A stretch of 64,000 bases of DNA from CAWAHD01 sp963781785 (GTDB lineage: Bacteria; Planctomycetota; Planctomycetia; Isosphaerales; Isosphaeraceae): assembly GCA_963781785.1 (NCBI GenBank), contig CAWAHD010000005.1:1240001-1304000 (forward strand). Reading direction: 5' to 3'. The translations under genes were made by a program, and so were the position numbers. How positions within the stretch are numbered: the stretch's first letter is position 1; each line of letters begins with the position of its first letter. The notes below the pieces were generated by a model that was not told where the DNA came from, searched no databases, and saw only the letters and a list, made by a program, of their open reading frames with translations. Below, piece by piece: positions 29,246 to 39,544 of the stretch.

Positions 29246-31161
29246 GACGCGCTGCCTCGATCGGCTGGGATTCGGCGGCAGCGGCGCCGGGAGGGCTCTG
29301 CGGAGCGACGCCGTCGGTCCGAGCGTGATCGGTCGATCGCGGCGGCAAAACCGGCTCGGGGTTGTCCGATGAGAGAGCAGCGGCGGATTGCGGCGGCGAA
29401 ACCGGTGCGACGGCCGACATCGCCTCGGCGGCGGCCGGCGCGGTGCCCTCCAGATGGGGAGCCGAGAAGGTACGAGAACCCGCGCCGCTGCGGAGGGCTT
29501 GCTCGACGGCCTCCATCAAGCGATCGGCGCGGAACGGCTTGTAGAGTACGGTCTCGAGGCCCTCCTGTCGGGCCTTCACGATCGAATGCGACGGGTCCCA
29601 GCCGAAACCCGTCATCAGGATGATCGGGACATTGGGCTGGACTTCTCGCAGCCGCTTGAACGCTTCGTAGCCATCGAGATCCGGCAGACGAATGTCGACG
29701 AGGGCCGCCGAGTACGGTGCCTGCCGCATGAGAGCGATGGCTTCGTGGCCGTCGTGCGCAGTTTCCACGCTTGCTCCCTGACAGCCGAGCAAATGATGCG
29801 CCGAGCGGCGGATGGCCTCGTCGGGGTCGACCACGAGGAGGCGGGTCCCTCCCAGGCGCGGTGCCGGCCCGGGCGGGCTCTGCTTGCGCTCTGGCACGAC
29901 CGTGGAGCCCGCCTTGTGTATCAAGCTGCGGATCTCCCGGGCGCGGTAGAGCAAGTGACGCAGCCGCGAGATGATGTCCTCGTCGTGGCCGGCGTAGCGG
30001 TCCAGAACCGTGGTCGCATCGGTGATGATGTCGTCGATCGGCATCGCCAGCTCTCGGCTGATCGCATCGACCGATGCGCTGGCGACTCCCACCCGCTCGG
30101 CCTGGAGCAGGCTCGAGCGTGTTCAAGGCCGCGGCGATATTGCGGCCGTAGATCTCGATAAACTGCTGGTCTCGGTCATCGAATCGATTGGGCTGCGGAC
30201 TCTCGACGTTGAGCGTGCCGATCACCGTGCCGTGGATGATCAGGGGCACCGTGAGCGAGCTGCGGGAACCCGCGGCCCCTTCGATGTAAAGCGGGTCTTT
30301 GGTGGTATCCGGGCAGACATAGCTCTTGCCGGTCGCAGCCACGAAGCCGGTCACACCGTTCCCCTCCCTGCGGGCAAACAACTCGCGGTTGGCCGCCAGC
30401 GGGGTCATGCCCTCGGTCAGGAGCGGGATCAGCCGGCTGGTCGCGCGATCGAGCAGCCGGATCTCGATGAAGTCGAGCCCGAGCAAGTCTTTCATGTGCC
30501 GCGCGATGTTGAACTTGAGCAGGTCGGTCCGCTCCTCGGCCGCCATCTGGGCGAGCTCCTGTGGAGTCAGGTCGGCCAGCTCGTCGCCCGCCTCGTGGAT
30601 CGCGTCGACCTTGAGCTGCTGCTGCGTCTCGTCGGTCGTCTCCCGCGTCAAGGCGATCAGGTGCGTCAAGCTGCTCGAGGCATCGAACACCGGCGTCACC
30701 GCCAGCCGGAGGTACCGGTTGCCTCCGATCTTCATCGCAGTGCTCGCGGGCGACTTCGAGGCCACCGCTGAAGTGAACGGGCAAGGATCCGGCCCCAGAA
30801 TCTCGCACTGGCCCAGAGCCTGATAGAATGAAGCGCCCACTGTCGGAACCGTCGAATCTGCCAGCAGGTGAAACTCCGGGTTGGCCCAGATGATCCTCAG
30901 ATCCGGGTCAACCACCGCGACGCCGTCGGAGATCGCGTCCAGGATCTCCTCCGCCTGGATCATCATCCCCACCCAGCGAACCGCCGACAGATGCGCAGCG
31001 TCGACGAAGACGGCGTCGAATTTCTGGTCGCGCAAGAGCGCGAGCGCCTTCGAGATCGTACGGACCGTTACACGCTCGAACCATTGTGAGAGGTGGTCCA
31101 CGGTGGACTGCCCTTGCGAGCCGTCCCGATCGATGACCAAGAGTCGAGGCTTTTCAGCCAC
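29235..31161 (-). CDS. PAS-GAF signalling protein with N- and C-terminal receiver domains (one frameshift)
   Basis: The domains in order are a degenerate receiver (PRLLVIDRDGSQGQSTVDHL), PAS (ILDAISDGVAVVDPDLRIIWANPEF), GAF (GVTGFVAATGKSYVCPDTTKDPLY to GTLNVESPQPNRF), a helical linker (ISRELAMPIDDIITDATTVLD) that may be a remnant dimerisation domain, and a C-terminal receiver (RLLVVDPDEAIRR, VDIRLPDLDGYEAFKRLRE, LYKPF). No H-box ATPase is present, so it is not a kinase itself. The receiver Asp in VDIRLPD is intact in the second receiver, but VDAAHL suggests a different environment in the first. The frame changes near 30115. The GTG at 31161 is chosen; it is the last plausible start before the receiver and avoids overlap with the divergent gene. 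Confidence 0.8.
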
Positions 31162-31435
31162 ACCGCTATTCCCCAGCTTGAAACGATCACGTACTCGGCA
31201 CGAACCCGAGCGGACGGAGGTCAACATCCTCTCCGAGCCAACGACATCGTTCACGTTGATAGTAACTTCCGGCCGGACATGGGGCAAGACATCGTGCCGG
31301 GCCGGGCATACCGCCGGTCGTCCTGGGTCGATGCTTGACAGGAAGGCGAACCGGCCTTTAGCATCGCCTTCGCGGGCTGCCAAGCCACTCGGGAACGTCC
31401 CGAACGACGGTTTTTCCACGCCGGCGGTGCTTCTC

Positions 31436-32011
31436 ATGCGTCTTACTCAACGGCTGACGGCAAAACATGCCGGACTGCTGGTCATCGACCTTCAAGACAA
31501 GCTCGTGCGCACGATACCGGAACATGAGCGGCTGATCGCCAACGTGGTCGCGCTGATCCGAGGCGCGCGGACACTCAACCTGCCGGTGTGGGCGACCGAG
31601 CAATACCCCCGCGGGCTGGGACCGACGACCGCGGCGGTCGCCGATCTGATCCCGGACCGGCCCGCCAAATCGACGTTTCACTGCTGCGCCGTGCCCCAGG
31701 TCCTCGAGCAGCTCCACGGCCGGAACATCCGCCACGTCACGCTGGCAGGCATCGAGGCGCACGTTTGCGTGGCGCAGACGGCTCTCGAGCTGCTCGACGT
31801 CGGGTTCCAGGTTCAGATCCCGGCCGACGCGGTCGGAGCCAGACACAAGATCGATTGGGAGTTTGCCCTGCGACGGCTCGAGCGCGCCGGGGCCGTCGTC
31901 TCGACCACCGAGGCCGTTCTGTTCGAATGGACCGAGACCGCCGACCGCCCAGAGTTCAAAGCCATCAGCGAGCTGATCAAATCGCTCAACCAACCCCAGG
32001 CCAACACGTAA
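31436..32011 (+). CDS. Isochorismatase-family cysteine hydrolase
   Basis: The 191-residue protein has the catalytic triad Asp18 (GLLVIDLQDK), Lys78 (PAKSTFHC) and Cys111 (GIEAHVCVAQTA). The family hydrolyses amides or vinyl ethers; this compact type resembles YcaC/hydrolase members of unknown substrate. It starts at the ATG at 31436. It lies divergent from the signalling gene and 86 bp upstream of the aminotransferase, so the two may form a unit. Confidence 0.9.
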   Translation: MRLTQRLTAKHAGLLVIDLQDKLVRTIPEHERLIANVVALIRGARTLNLPVWATEQYPRGLGPTTAAVADLIPDRPAKSTFHCCAVPQVLEQLHGRNIRHVTLAGIEAHVCVAQTALELLDVGFQVQIPADAVGARHKIDWEFALRRLERAGAVVSTTEAVLFEWTETADRPEFKAISELIKSLNQPQANT

Positions 32012-32097
32012 GAGGCCCTGCGCCGGGCCGGGAAGTCGCGAGCAGGTTTCGCAAGCTTCTCATCGGCTGGCCGGGGTTTCAGCCAGGAGTCGACGTC

Positions 32098-33339
32098 ATG
32101 TCTACAGTGCCCAAGCCCCCCGCACTGGGTCCGCTGCGGCTGCCTCGCCGCGTGCTCTTGGGCCCCGGCCCCAGCAACGTGTCTGCCCGCGTGCTCGAGG
32201 CCATGGGAAAGCCATTGCTCGGTCATCTCGACCCCGAGTTCGTCAAATTGATGGACGAGACCCAGGACTTGCTTCGCTATGCCTATCAGACCACCAACCG
32301 GCTCACGCTGGCGATTTCGGGGACCGGCTCGGCGGGAATGGAGGCCATCGTCGTCAACCTGATCGAGCCCGGCGAGCGGATGCTGGTCTGCGTCAAGGGA
32401 TTCTTCGGCGAGCGCATGAAGACTGTTGCCGAGCGGGCCGGTGCCCAGGTCACCGTGATCGAGCGGCCGTACGGCGAAGTATTCGACCCCGACGAGGTGA
32501 AGCGAGCCGTCGACCGCGTTCGACCCAAGGTCGTCGGGATCGTGCACGCCGAGACGTCGACCGGGGCCTGGCAGCCGGTCGAAGACATCGCCAGGATCGC
32601 TCACGAGGCAGGGGCGCTTGTCGCACTCGACGCAGTCACCTCGCTCGGAGGCATTCCGCTCGAAACCGACCTCTGGGAAATCGACGCTATCTACTCCGGC
32701 TCCCAGAAATGCCTGGGCGCGCCGCCGGGGCTCTCGCCGGTGACGCTGGGACCGCGCGCTCTGGAAGCCCTCAACCAGCGAAAAAGCCCGGTCCAGAGCT
32801 GGTATTTCGACCTGACGATTTTACAGCGCTACTGGGGGAGCGACCGGTTCTATCATCACACAGCACCCATCAGCATGAATTTCGCGCTCCGGGAGGCGCT
32901 TGCCCTGGTGGCCGAGGAAGGCCTGGAAAACCGGATCGCCCGCCACGCGCGGAACGGTGCCGCCCTGCAAGCCGGGCTGGCCGAGATGGGCCTGAGCCTG
33001 GCGACGGCAGCGGGTCACCGGCTGCCGCAGGTTTCCTGCGCACGGATTCCCGACGGAATCGACGACCTCACCGTGCGCCGCCGCCTGCTCAACGATTGGA
33101 GCATCGAGATCGGCGGCGGGCTTGGCCCGTTCAAGGGAAAAGTCTGGCGGATTGGGCTCATGGGGCACAGCTCTCGCCGCGAAAACGTCCACCTGGTTCT
33201 CTCGGCTCTCGAAACGTGTCTGAGCGACCTGGGACACCGGATCCAGCCCGGCGCCGGCGTGAGTGCCGCCGACGAGGTGTACAAAGCGTGCGGCTTTCCC
33301 GAGGCCGGTCCGAACCTCGGTGTGGACGAGCCGGACTGA
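32098..33339 (+). CDS. Class V aminotransferase, alanine-glyoxylate type
   Basis: The PLP enzyme has 413 residues. It starts at MSTVPKPPALG with LLGPGPSNV near residue 20, SGTGSAGMEA for cofactor phosphate binding, LDAVTSLGG with the ring-stacking Asp, and PLP-Lys204 in YSGSQKCLGAPPG. The end contains WRIGLMGHSSRRENV, typical of serine-pyruvate/alanine-glyoxylate aminotransferases. It probably transaminates glyoxylate using alanine or serine. A strong hairpin follows 12 bp after the stop. Confidence 0.9.
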   Translation: MSTVPKPPALGPLRLPRRVLLGPGPSNVSARVLEAMGKPLLGHLDPEFVKLMDETQDLLRYAYQTTNRLTLAISGTGSAGMEAIVVNLIEPGERMLVCVKGFFGERMKTVAERAGAQVTVIERPYGEVFDPDEVKRAVDRVRPKVVGIVHAETSTGAWQPVEDIARIAHEAGALVALDAVTSLGGIPLETDLWEIDAIYSGSQKCLGAPPGLSPVTLGPRALEALNQRKSPVQSWYFDLTILQRYWGSDRFYHHTAPISMNFALREALALVAEEGLENRIARHARNGAALQAGLAEMGLSLATAAGHRLPQVSCARIPDGIDDLTVRRRLLNDWSIEIGGGLGPFKGKVWRIGLMGHSSRRENVHLVLSALETCLSDLGHRIQPGAGVSAADEVYKACGFPEAGPNLGVDEPD

Positions 33340-33351
33340 AAACAAGAACGA

Positions 33352-33397
33352 AATGGGTATCCGTTCATTTTTTCGGCAAAATGAACGGACACCCATT
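33352..33397. terminator. Bidirectional terminator hairpin
   Basis: A 20-bp stem with one mismatch (33352-33371 and 33378-33397) and a TTCGGC loop lies between the convergent aminotransferase and sigma-factor genes. The arms carry T-rich and A-rich sides near the loop rather than a classical downstream T-run, so a short mobile palindrome is an alternative. Confidence 0.7.
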
Positions 33398-33400
33398 GTT

Positions 33401-35415
33401 TTAGCGATTGCCCTCGGCGTCCGAGCGAGCCGGTCCTGGCGGCTGCACCGTCGACGGCCGCACCTTCGTCGCCGCGTCGGTCGCCCACTTGACGATTTTC
33501 TGGATCCGGCCGCGCCGTTGTTCCACGTGGGCGCGGTGCAACTTCGTTTCCTGGAGCTCAACCTCCTTGACCTGCATCTGGGCCACCGCCGCCTTCAGCT
33601 CGGCCAAGCCCTTGGCAATGTCCTCTTCTGCAATCATTCCCGTTTTGCGCTCGTTCAGTCGATTGTTGCGCGCGACCACCGCGGCGGGCACCTCTCGCTG
33701 CGCCGCGCCTGCTCGAGCATCGCGCTCTTCTTGCGGACTTCCAGCACGAGATTCTCGATCTCTTCCGCGAGATCTTCGTCCATTCCCTCGAGAGTGGCGA
33801 TCGTCGCATAGACTTTGCTCTGGCGGAGCTGCAGCTCCCGCTGGGAAATGACCGCTTGCGAATGAAGTTTCCAGCCGTACTCATAATCAGGCAATGCGAG
33901 CTTGAGCTGTTCCTCGAGCTCACGGATTTCACGGCCGGAGCTCTCCCCGCTCCAGCGAGCCTCGAGGTCGTGCTGAGTTGTTGCCGAATTGCCTGCCGCA
34001 GCGCTGCCGCCACTGGTCGAAAAGCTAGTGGAGGTGGACGTGGCCGTGCCAGCCCCCGGCGATGGCACTGAACTCGCTATCCCGCCGCCACCGCCAAATA
34101 CCCTGCGGCGGCGCACGCCGCCGGACGCCGGCGTGGTCGCCGCCGCTGTCTTCGCTTGATCGCTACCGGTGACCGTGCTCACCGGCTGCGAGGCCGGACC
34201 AGCTTGATATCCATCCGGCTGTCTTGGGGCGTTTCCATCTGCCTTCGTGTGGGTGGCCCCTGCGTGCATGCTCCAGAAAAAGTCGATCTTGGCCTCGAGA
34301 CGCTCGAGCGGGGTCGATCCCGGGAAATCGGGAAACGTTGCGCGATCGCCGAGACCGCTTGCCTGGTAGATCTCGTCGATCTTCTGTTCCAGTGCTTTGA
34401 TTCGATCGTCGGTCGAGCCTTTCGGAAGTTGACGAGCCGCGACTTTCTGGATGGGCAGCCCCGACGGCTCTTGCAGCGCATCGCCGCCCAGGGCCGTGTC
34501 CGCGACGATCGCTGCTTCGGCACCCGTGTTTGTTTGAGATCGGGCCGAGGCGACGACGATGGCGCCGCCTGTGGACAGAGTGGCTGTCATGACAGCCAGA
34601 CCGATCCATTTCAGTTGAGTCAGCTTCATGGACGTGAGCACTCCCTGGGTAAGGGCCAGCACGGACGCTGCCGTGCCGGCCTGAATGGTCTGGGACGAGC
34701 CGGCCGCGAAAGCCCCTTCGACCGTTGCGGCGACGAGCGATTGAGGGACGACCTCGGAGAAGAGCCGAGCCGAGAGAGCCGGACCCGGACCAAGAATGGT
34801 CGCCGACGGTAGGAAACCCCGGCGAGTGAGTCGCTCCTTGAGCAGCTCGCGGCCCCGGGCCATCCGGCTCCGCACGGTACCCACCGGCCACGACAGCTCG
34901 GCGGCTGCCTGGTCGTGCGTCTGACCGCGCAGATAGCACATGACCAGAGGCACGCGGTATTTCACAGGCAGCCGGCTCAACTCCTGATCGAGCACTTGAC
35001 CGATTCCCGAAAGATGGGTCGAGTCCGGCTCGGCCGAAGCCTCCAAACCGATCATGGGTGTTTCCCGGCCGCGCCGGCGGAGCACGCCAGCCCTGGCCCG
35101 AGTCGCAACCTTGAGCGCCACGCCGTAAAGCCAGTTCGACAAAAGACCTCGGTCGCGAATCGCAGCAGCCTTGCGCACCAGAACCAGAAACGTCGCCTGG
35201 AATGCATCCTCGATGTCCCGGGGGTCGTGCAGGATCCTCCGGCACAGGCCCAGAACCATGGGCCCATGCAAGTTGACCAGCGCCTCGAACGCCGCCTCGT
35301 CCCTGCGAGTGAGATACCGCTCCAGAAGCTGGCTGTCGCCGAGTCCGGCCAGCGTCCCGTCGCTGAACAGCCGGTCGAGCTCGCGAAACACGATGCCACG
35401 ATCCAGATTGGCCAT
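33401..35415 (-). CDS. Membrane-tethered ECF sigma factor with long C-terminal extension (one frameshift)
   Basis: Sigma region 2 (about residues 30-110, FEALVNLHGPMVLGLCRRIL, DIEDAFQATFLVLVRKA) and region 4 (about 140-198, LPVKYRVPLVMCYLRG, GTVRSRMARGRELLKERL) are intact. A predicted helix follows at about 270-289 (WIGLAVMTATLSTGGAIVVA), then about 350 residues of coiled coil, a Gly/Ser-rich stretch and a second coiled coil. A frame change near 33700 leads to the C-terminal coiled coil, ending at 33401. Planctomycetes have several such tethered ECF factors, and the extension may replace an anti-sigma factor (inference). The gene is divergent from the coiled-coil membrane protein, with paired palindromes between them. 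Confidence 0.85.
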
Positions 35416-35502
35416 GACTTTGGCGAGTCCTTCGTTTGTGTCCGATCATCTAGAGTACTGCACCCTTGGTCCAAACCAATCCGGATTTCTTGGAAGAGCA
35501 TC

Positions 35503-35537
35503 CCGAATCATTTCGGTCCTGCACCGAATCATTTCGG
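35503..35537. promoter_or_regulatory. Two 14-bp palindromes, operator candidate
   Basis: CCGAATCATTTCGG occurs at 35503-35516 and again at 35524-35537, 21 bp apart, which puts both on the same face of the helix. Each copy is a perfect CCGAA/TTCGG dyad. They lie in the 229-bp gap between the divergent sigma-factor and coiled-coil genes. Confidence 0.55.
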
Positions 35538-35644
35538 GATGGACGCTTGTCATCGAGGTTCGGGACGAGTAGACTTTGAGGTGATACGACGTTCGTCGGA
35601 GAGAAGAGCGCCGTGAGCAACTGTCGAGCAATGAGGGTAAGCCG

Positions 35645-37281
35645 ATGCGCGAGCTGGAAAAACCGGTGGCCCGGGTGTTCAGGCGGCTGCGGTATCAGCG
35701 ATTCTTGACCGTTCTGATCTGGTCATTGGCCCTGACGCTCTTGATCGTGGCGGGGGTCATCGCCGGGGAGAAGCTGCTCAATCGGTCGCTGCCGGGCCCG
35801 GCGTGGCTGCCGTTCGCCGCCGCGGGATTGACCGGCTTGGTGTTCGCTGCCGCGATCTCGCTGGCGACAGGGCCCAGCCGGATGGATGCCGCCATCGCGC
35901 TCGACCGTGTCTTCCACTTGAACGAGCGGGTCAGCTCGGCCCTGTCGCTGCCGGCCGACCTGCGCGAATCGCCGGCCGGTCTGGCCCTGATTGCAGACGC
36001 CACGCGCAAGGTCTCGGATCTCGACGTCGGGGCCGAGTTCGGCCTGCGGCTGCCGCGGCGCGCTTGGGTCGTCCTGATCCCCGCGACGACCGCCGTACTG
36101 CTCTTGTTCGCCCCCGCCCTGATCCCCAAGTTGGCCCAGATCAAGGCCGCCGAGAAGGTCGATTTCAAGGCGATCGCCAAGCAGACCGAAATGCTTCACC
36201 AAGAAAATCGCCAGCCAGCGCCAGGCAATCGACAAGGAAAAGTTCCCCGAGGCCGACAAGCTCCTGGCGCAAGATCGAGAAGAAAGCCAACGACCTCGCC
36301 AAGGCCCCGCCGGCCAGCAAAGACAAGCTCATGGTCGAGCTCAATTCGCTCACCGACCTCCTCAAGGAACGTCAGAAACAGCTCGGGTCGCCGGAACAGA
36401 TCAATCGCCAGCTCCAGCAGCTCAAGGATATGGCGCAGCCAGGGCCCCGCCGACGAGTTCGTCAAAGACCTCGCCAAGGGCGACTTCAAAAAGGCCGCCG
36501 AACAGCTTCAGAAGCTCCAGGAAAAGCTTCAGTCCGGCAAGATGATCGGAAGCCGAGAAAAAGGCCCTCAAGGAACAGATCGGCGAAATGGCCAAGAAGC
36601 TGAGCGATCTGGCCAACCTCGAACAGCGCAAGAAGCAGCTCGAGGAAGCTCGCAAGAACGGCGGCCTGACCCAGCAGCAATTCGAGCGCGAGATGGAAAA
36701 ACTCAATGAACAATCGAAGAGCCTGAAGCAGCTTCAGCAACTCGCCAGCAAGCTCGGCGACGTCGCAGAAGGCCCTCCAGGCCGGCGACACCAAGAAGGC
36801 CGCCGATGCGATGGGAATGACTCAGAAACAGATGGAAGACATGGCCAAGCAGCTCGAGGAGCTGGAGTCGCTCGATAGCGCGCTCGCCGACGTTGCAGGA
36901 CGCCAAAAACGGCATGGACGGCGACGGCTCCAACCAGCTCGGCGATGACCTCAACCGCCTCGGCATGGGCGGCAACCAGCGCAAGGGCATGGGAAACGGC
37001 CTGGGCCGCGGCCGCGGCCAGGGGGATCGCCCCATCGCCCCCGATGACACGGCGACTTACACCAGCAAGGTCAAGCAGCAATTGAAGAAAGGGAAGGCCG
37101 TCTTCGCTGGGATTGACCGCACCCACCAAGACCGTCAAGGGCGACACCGTCATCGACATCCAGGCCGAGATCGACGCCGCCGCCGGGCTCGGTCGCCGAT
37201 GCCCTCTCCAACCAGAAAATCCCCAAGACCCTCGAAAAGCACATCAGGTCGTATTACGACCAGCTCAACAAGGGCAATTGA
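35645..37281 (+). CDS. Membrane protein with long coiled coil, VWA-operon-associated type (about eight frameshifts)
   Basis: Three N-terminal helices are seen (FLTVLIWSLALTLLIVAGVIAGE, WLPFAAAGLTGLVFAAAIS, WVVLIPATTAVLLLFAPALI). About 350 residues of Lys/Glu/Gln-rich coiled coil follow (LNSLTDLLKERQKQLGS, LANLEQRKKQLEEARKNGG), then a Gly-rich patch (GNGLGRGRGQGDRP) and a folded end (TKTVKGDTVIDIQAEID, ALSNQKIPKTLEKHIRSYYDQLNKGN). The N-terminal region is in one frame, but the rest changes frame near 36200, 36270, 36437, 36550, 36765, 36892, 37110 and 37178. All look like single extra bases. A DUF4175-like annotation would be expected. Such genes usually travel with MoxR/VWA operons. Confidence 0.65.
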
Positions 37282-37388
37282 AGCGCGGCCTGCGGCCGCA
37301 AGCACGAAATCCGAAATAAGCCCGAAAAACCCGAACCCGATTCGGGCGGTCTGGCGCGGGACCCACCACCTGCCAACCAGCGCCCTTT

Positions 37389-39254
37389 TCAGGGTGGACC
37401 GGGCCTGCGTGTCGGTGCCAAGCGAACCGGCGGCGTCGTGTACTCAAGCGCGATCTGAAGAACCCCCAGATCGTCGAGCTCCTTGGACCTGGCGGCCGAC
37501 GTCAACTCGATCTTCACCGTGTTTTTGCCGGGATGAAGCAGGCCCCGCGGGATCGGGACGGCAACCCGCTCCGGAGACTTGTTCCGCGTCTTGATGTATC
37601 GGTTCAGGTAGTCGATTCGCTTTCCATTCACCGACAAGTAGGTTCTGAGCTCGCCAGCGCGCACCCGCGGCGACCAGATCGGGTCGCTCGTCTCGCCGAC
37701 GACCTCAACCACGTCGAGCACCAGAAACCAGGGTGCCTCCGGGACCTCGGCAAGCTCGATGGTTCGCTCGAGAATCTCCCCTTCGGGCTGGGGCGGATCG
37801 AGCACCGGCGCGGACATCGACACCTCATCGCCAAGATGGTGGGCTGCCGGGTCAATGACGAGCCGTCGGCCGTGCCCGGTCACGACGACTTTGCGGATCA
37901 GCTCGCGCGGGATCGATAGAACTCCGGAGTAGGGAGTCGCGAGCATGGCCACCTTGTCGGAGACGGACACGATGGCACCTTCGGCGAAATCGAGGCTGGC
38001 GGGCTGGTCACCGGCCCTGGACCGCCACTCGACCCGCGCCAAGAGGCCCTCGACCGCGACGCCGGCAGCGGGCGACCGACGGAAATAGAGACCCGCGACT
38101 TCACTCCACGACAGCGAGATCGCGTCACCTTCGACGGCCATCTTGACCCGCTCGCCATCCCCTCCGGTGATTTCGCCAAACAGTTGATCGCCGACGACCA
38201 TTCGCGCCTCGTCCTGAGTGACGTCGAGCTCCATGCTGGCCGGCGGCTCGGCGAACCGGATCAGTTGCACATCATCGATCTGGCCAGACGGCAGTCCGCC
38301 CGGCGGCCCCTCGACGCCGGAGCCCTGCGCGGGAGCGCTACTTCCCAGCCGGATCGTGACCAGTGGACCGTCGGGACCTTTGCCGTGCGCAAGCTCCTTG
38401 CCGTCGACGGACATTTCCGTCTGCTCCGGGCCGAACAAGATCGCAAGCCGGTGCCAGCCCGGCGTACGCGCCAGCCGCTGAACCGCCAGCGCCGGCCCGC
38501 TTGGCGACTCGACCGCCAGGCTCTCTTCCGACCACCCCAGCACGATGCGCACCACCGACAAACCAGCGGGCCCCTGGAAGGTCAGCTCGGCAAACCATTT
38601 CTGCCCGGCAACCACCGACCGGCCGTCGAAGAACGCCAGCTCAAACCGCCCGGCTCCCTGCGGCTCTTCCAGACGATGGACCAGCGACGCCCCCCCGGCC
38701 GGGATGCTGACGCAGTGCTGCTCGCTCAGATGCGGCTCTTTGACGATGACGACCTTGCCTTCAATCGACCAGCGCGACGGCACCAAGGTCTCGAAGCCGT
38801 CGACCAAGACCCTCGCCTCTCCGGGACGTTGAACGACCGCCTGCACCCCGGGGCGCGCCAGATTCACGTCCCGGGATTGCCAGCTTACACCGAGGCGAAT
38901 GGCCGCCGGCCCAATTTCCTTCACCAAGCCGGAAAGCCGCAGGGCTTCGCCCGCGAGTACGCGGAACGGCGCCGGACTGGCCAGGAAGTCGGGGCTCGAT
39001 CCATCGAAATGGATCACCGAGCCAGGCTCAAGTGGCAACGTCGATGAGCCATTCGTGGGAACAAAACCGAATCCGCTCCTGGCGTCGCCGGCCAGCCTCC
39101 CCTCGACGCGCTGGCCACCTGGACCCTCGATCGTTTCCAGCCGCCGTTGAGCGAGCACCCCAGGGATGGGCCCGGCGACCATCAACCAGAATGCGGTTGC
39201 CACAAGAGCCGTCGGGCGGCATTCACGCCATCTCCCAGTCGCCAACGTGTTCAT
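37389..39254 (-). CDS. Secreted planctomycete protein of unknown function
   Basis: The 621-residue protein has a signal peptide (TALVATAFWLMVAGPIPGVLAQ, about residues 15-36). The rest is beta-rich. A segment around 190-330 (GRFELAFFDGRS, GWHRLAILFGPEQTEMSVDGKELA, IDDVQLIRF) resembles a concanavalin-like lectin fold. Two other segments resemble the short beta units seen in planctomycete exported proteins (VEGRLAGDARSGFGFV, VRLGVSWQSRDV-like). No catalytic residues are recognised. The frame is intact over its whole length, unlike several neighbours. It may bind sugar or surface polymer (inference). Confidence 0.75.
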   Translation of the reverse strand: MNTLATGRWRECRPTALVATAFWLMVAGPIPGVLAQRRLETIEGPGGQRVEGRLAGDARSGFGFVPTNGSSTLPLEPGSVIHFDGSSPDFLASPAPFRVLAGEALRLSGLVKEIGPAAIRLGVSWQSRDVNLARPGVQAVVQRPGEARVLVDGFETLVPSRWSIEGKVVIVKEPHLSEQHCVSIPAGGASLVHRLEEPQGAGRFELAFFDGRSVVAGQKWFAELTFQGPAGLSVVRIVLGWSEESLAVESPSGPALAVQRLARTPGWHRLAILFGPEQTEMSVDGKELAHGKGPDGPLVTIRLGSSAPAQGSGVEGPPGGLPSGQIDDVQLIRFAEPPASMELDVTQDEARMVVGDQLFGEITGGDGERVKMAVEGDAISLSWSEVAGLYFRRSPAAGVAVEGLLARVEWRSRAGDQPASLDFAEGAIVSVSDKVAMLATPYSGVLSIPRELIRKVVVTGHGRRLVIDPAAHHLGDEVSMSAPVLDPPQPEGEILERTIELAEVPEAPWFLVLDVVEVVGETSDPIWSPRVRAGELRTYLSVNGKRIDYLNRYIKTRNKSPERVAVPIPRGLLHPGKNTVKIELTSAARSKELDDLGVLQIALEYTTPPVRLAPTRRPGPP

Positions 39255-39544
39255 GGTGTCGATTCTACGGGGTCGCCCGACCTGCGGGCAAGGCGAGCAC
39301 CGAACGTCCGCTCGCCCGATCGGGTTTGATACCTCCCACGTGTCGGTTGTTCATACCAGACCAGCCAGCGACCGCGCCGGCCAGGCTGCGCCCCGGCCGG
39401 CGGTGTGCTCGCGGCCGGACCACTCCCCCCGTGACTCGTGGCCGAGCCGTGATACCCTGGGTGGGGCGACCGTGGTGCAGAGCCGTCGTAACGTAGCGCG
39501 ACGGCCTGGGTGAAAAATCCCCCCAACGCGAGGAGCAATCTCCG

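Noticed and set aside
28154..29623. A 489-codon plus-strand frame.
   Set aside because: It is opposite the metallophosphoesterase, whose metal motifs are complete; the plus-strand product is low complexity.
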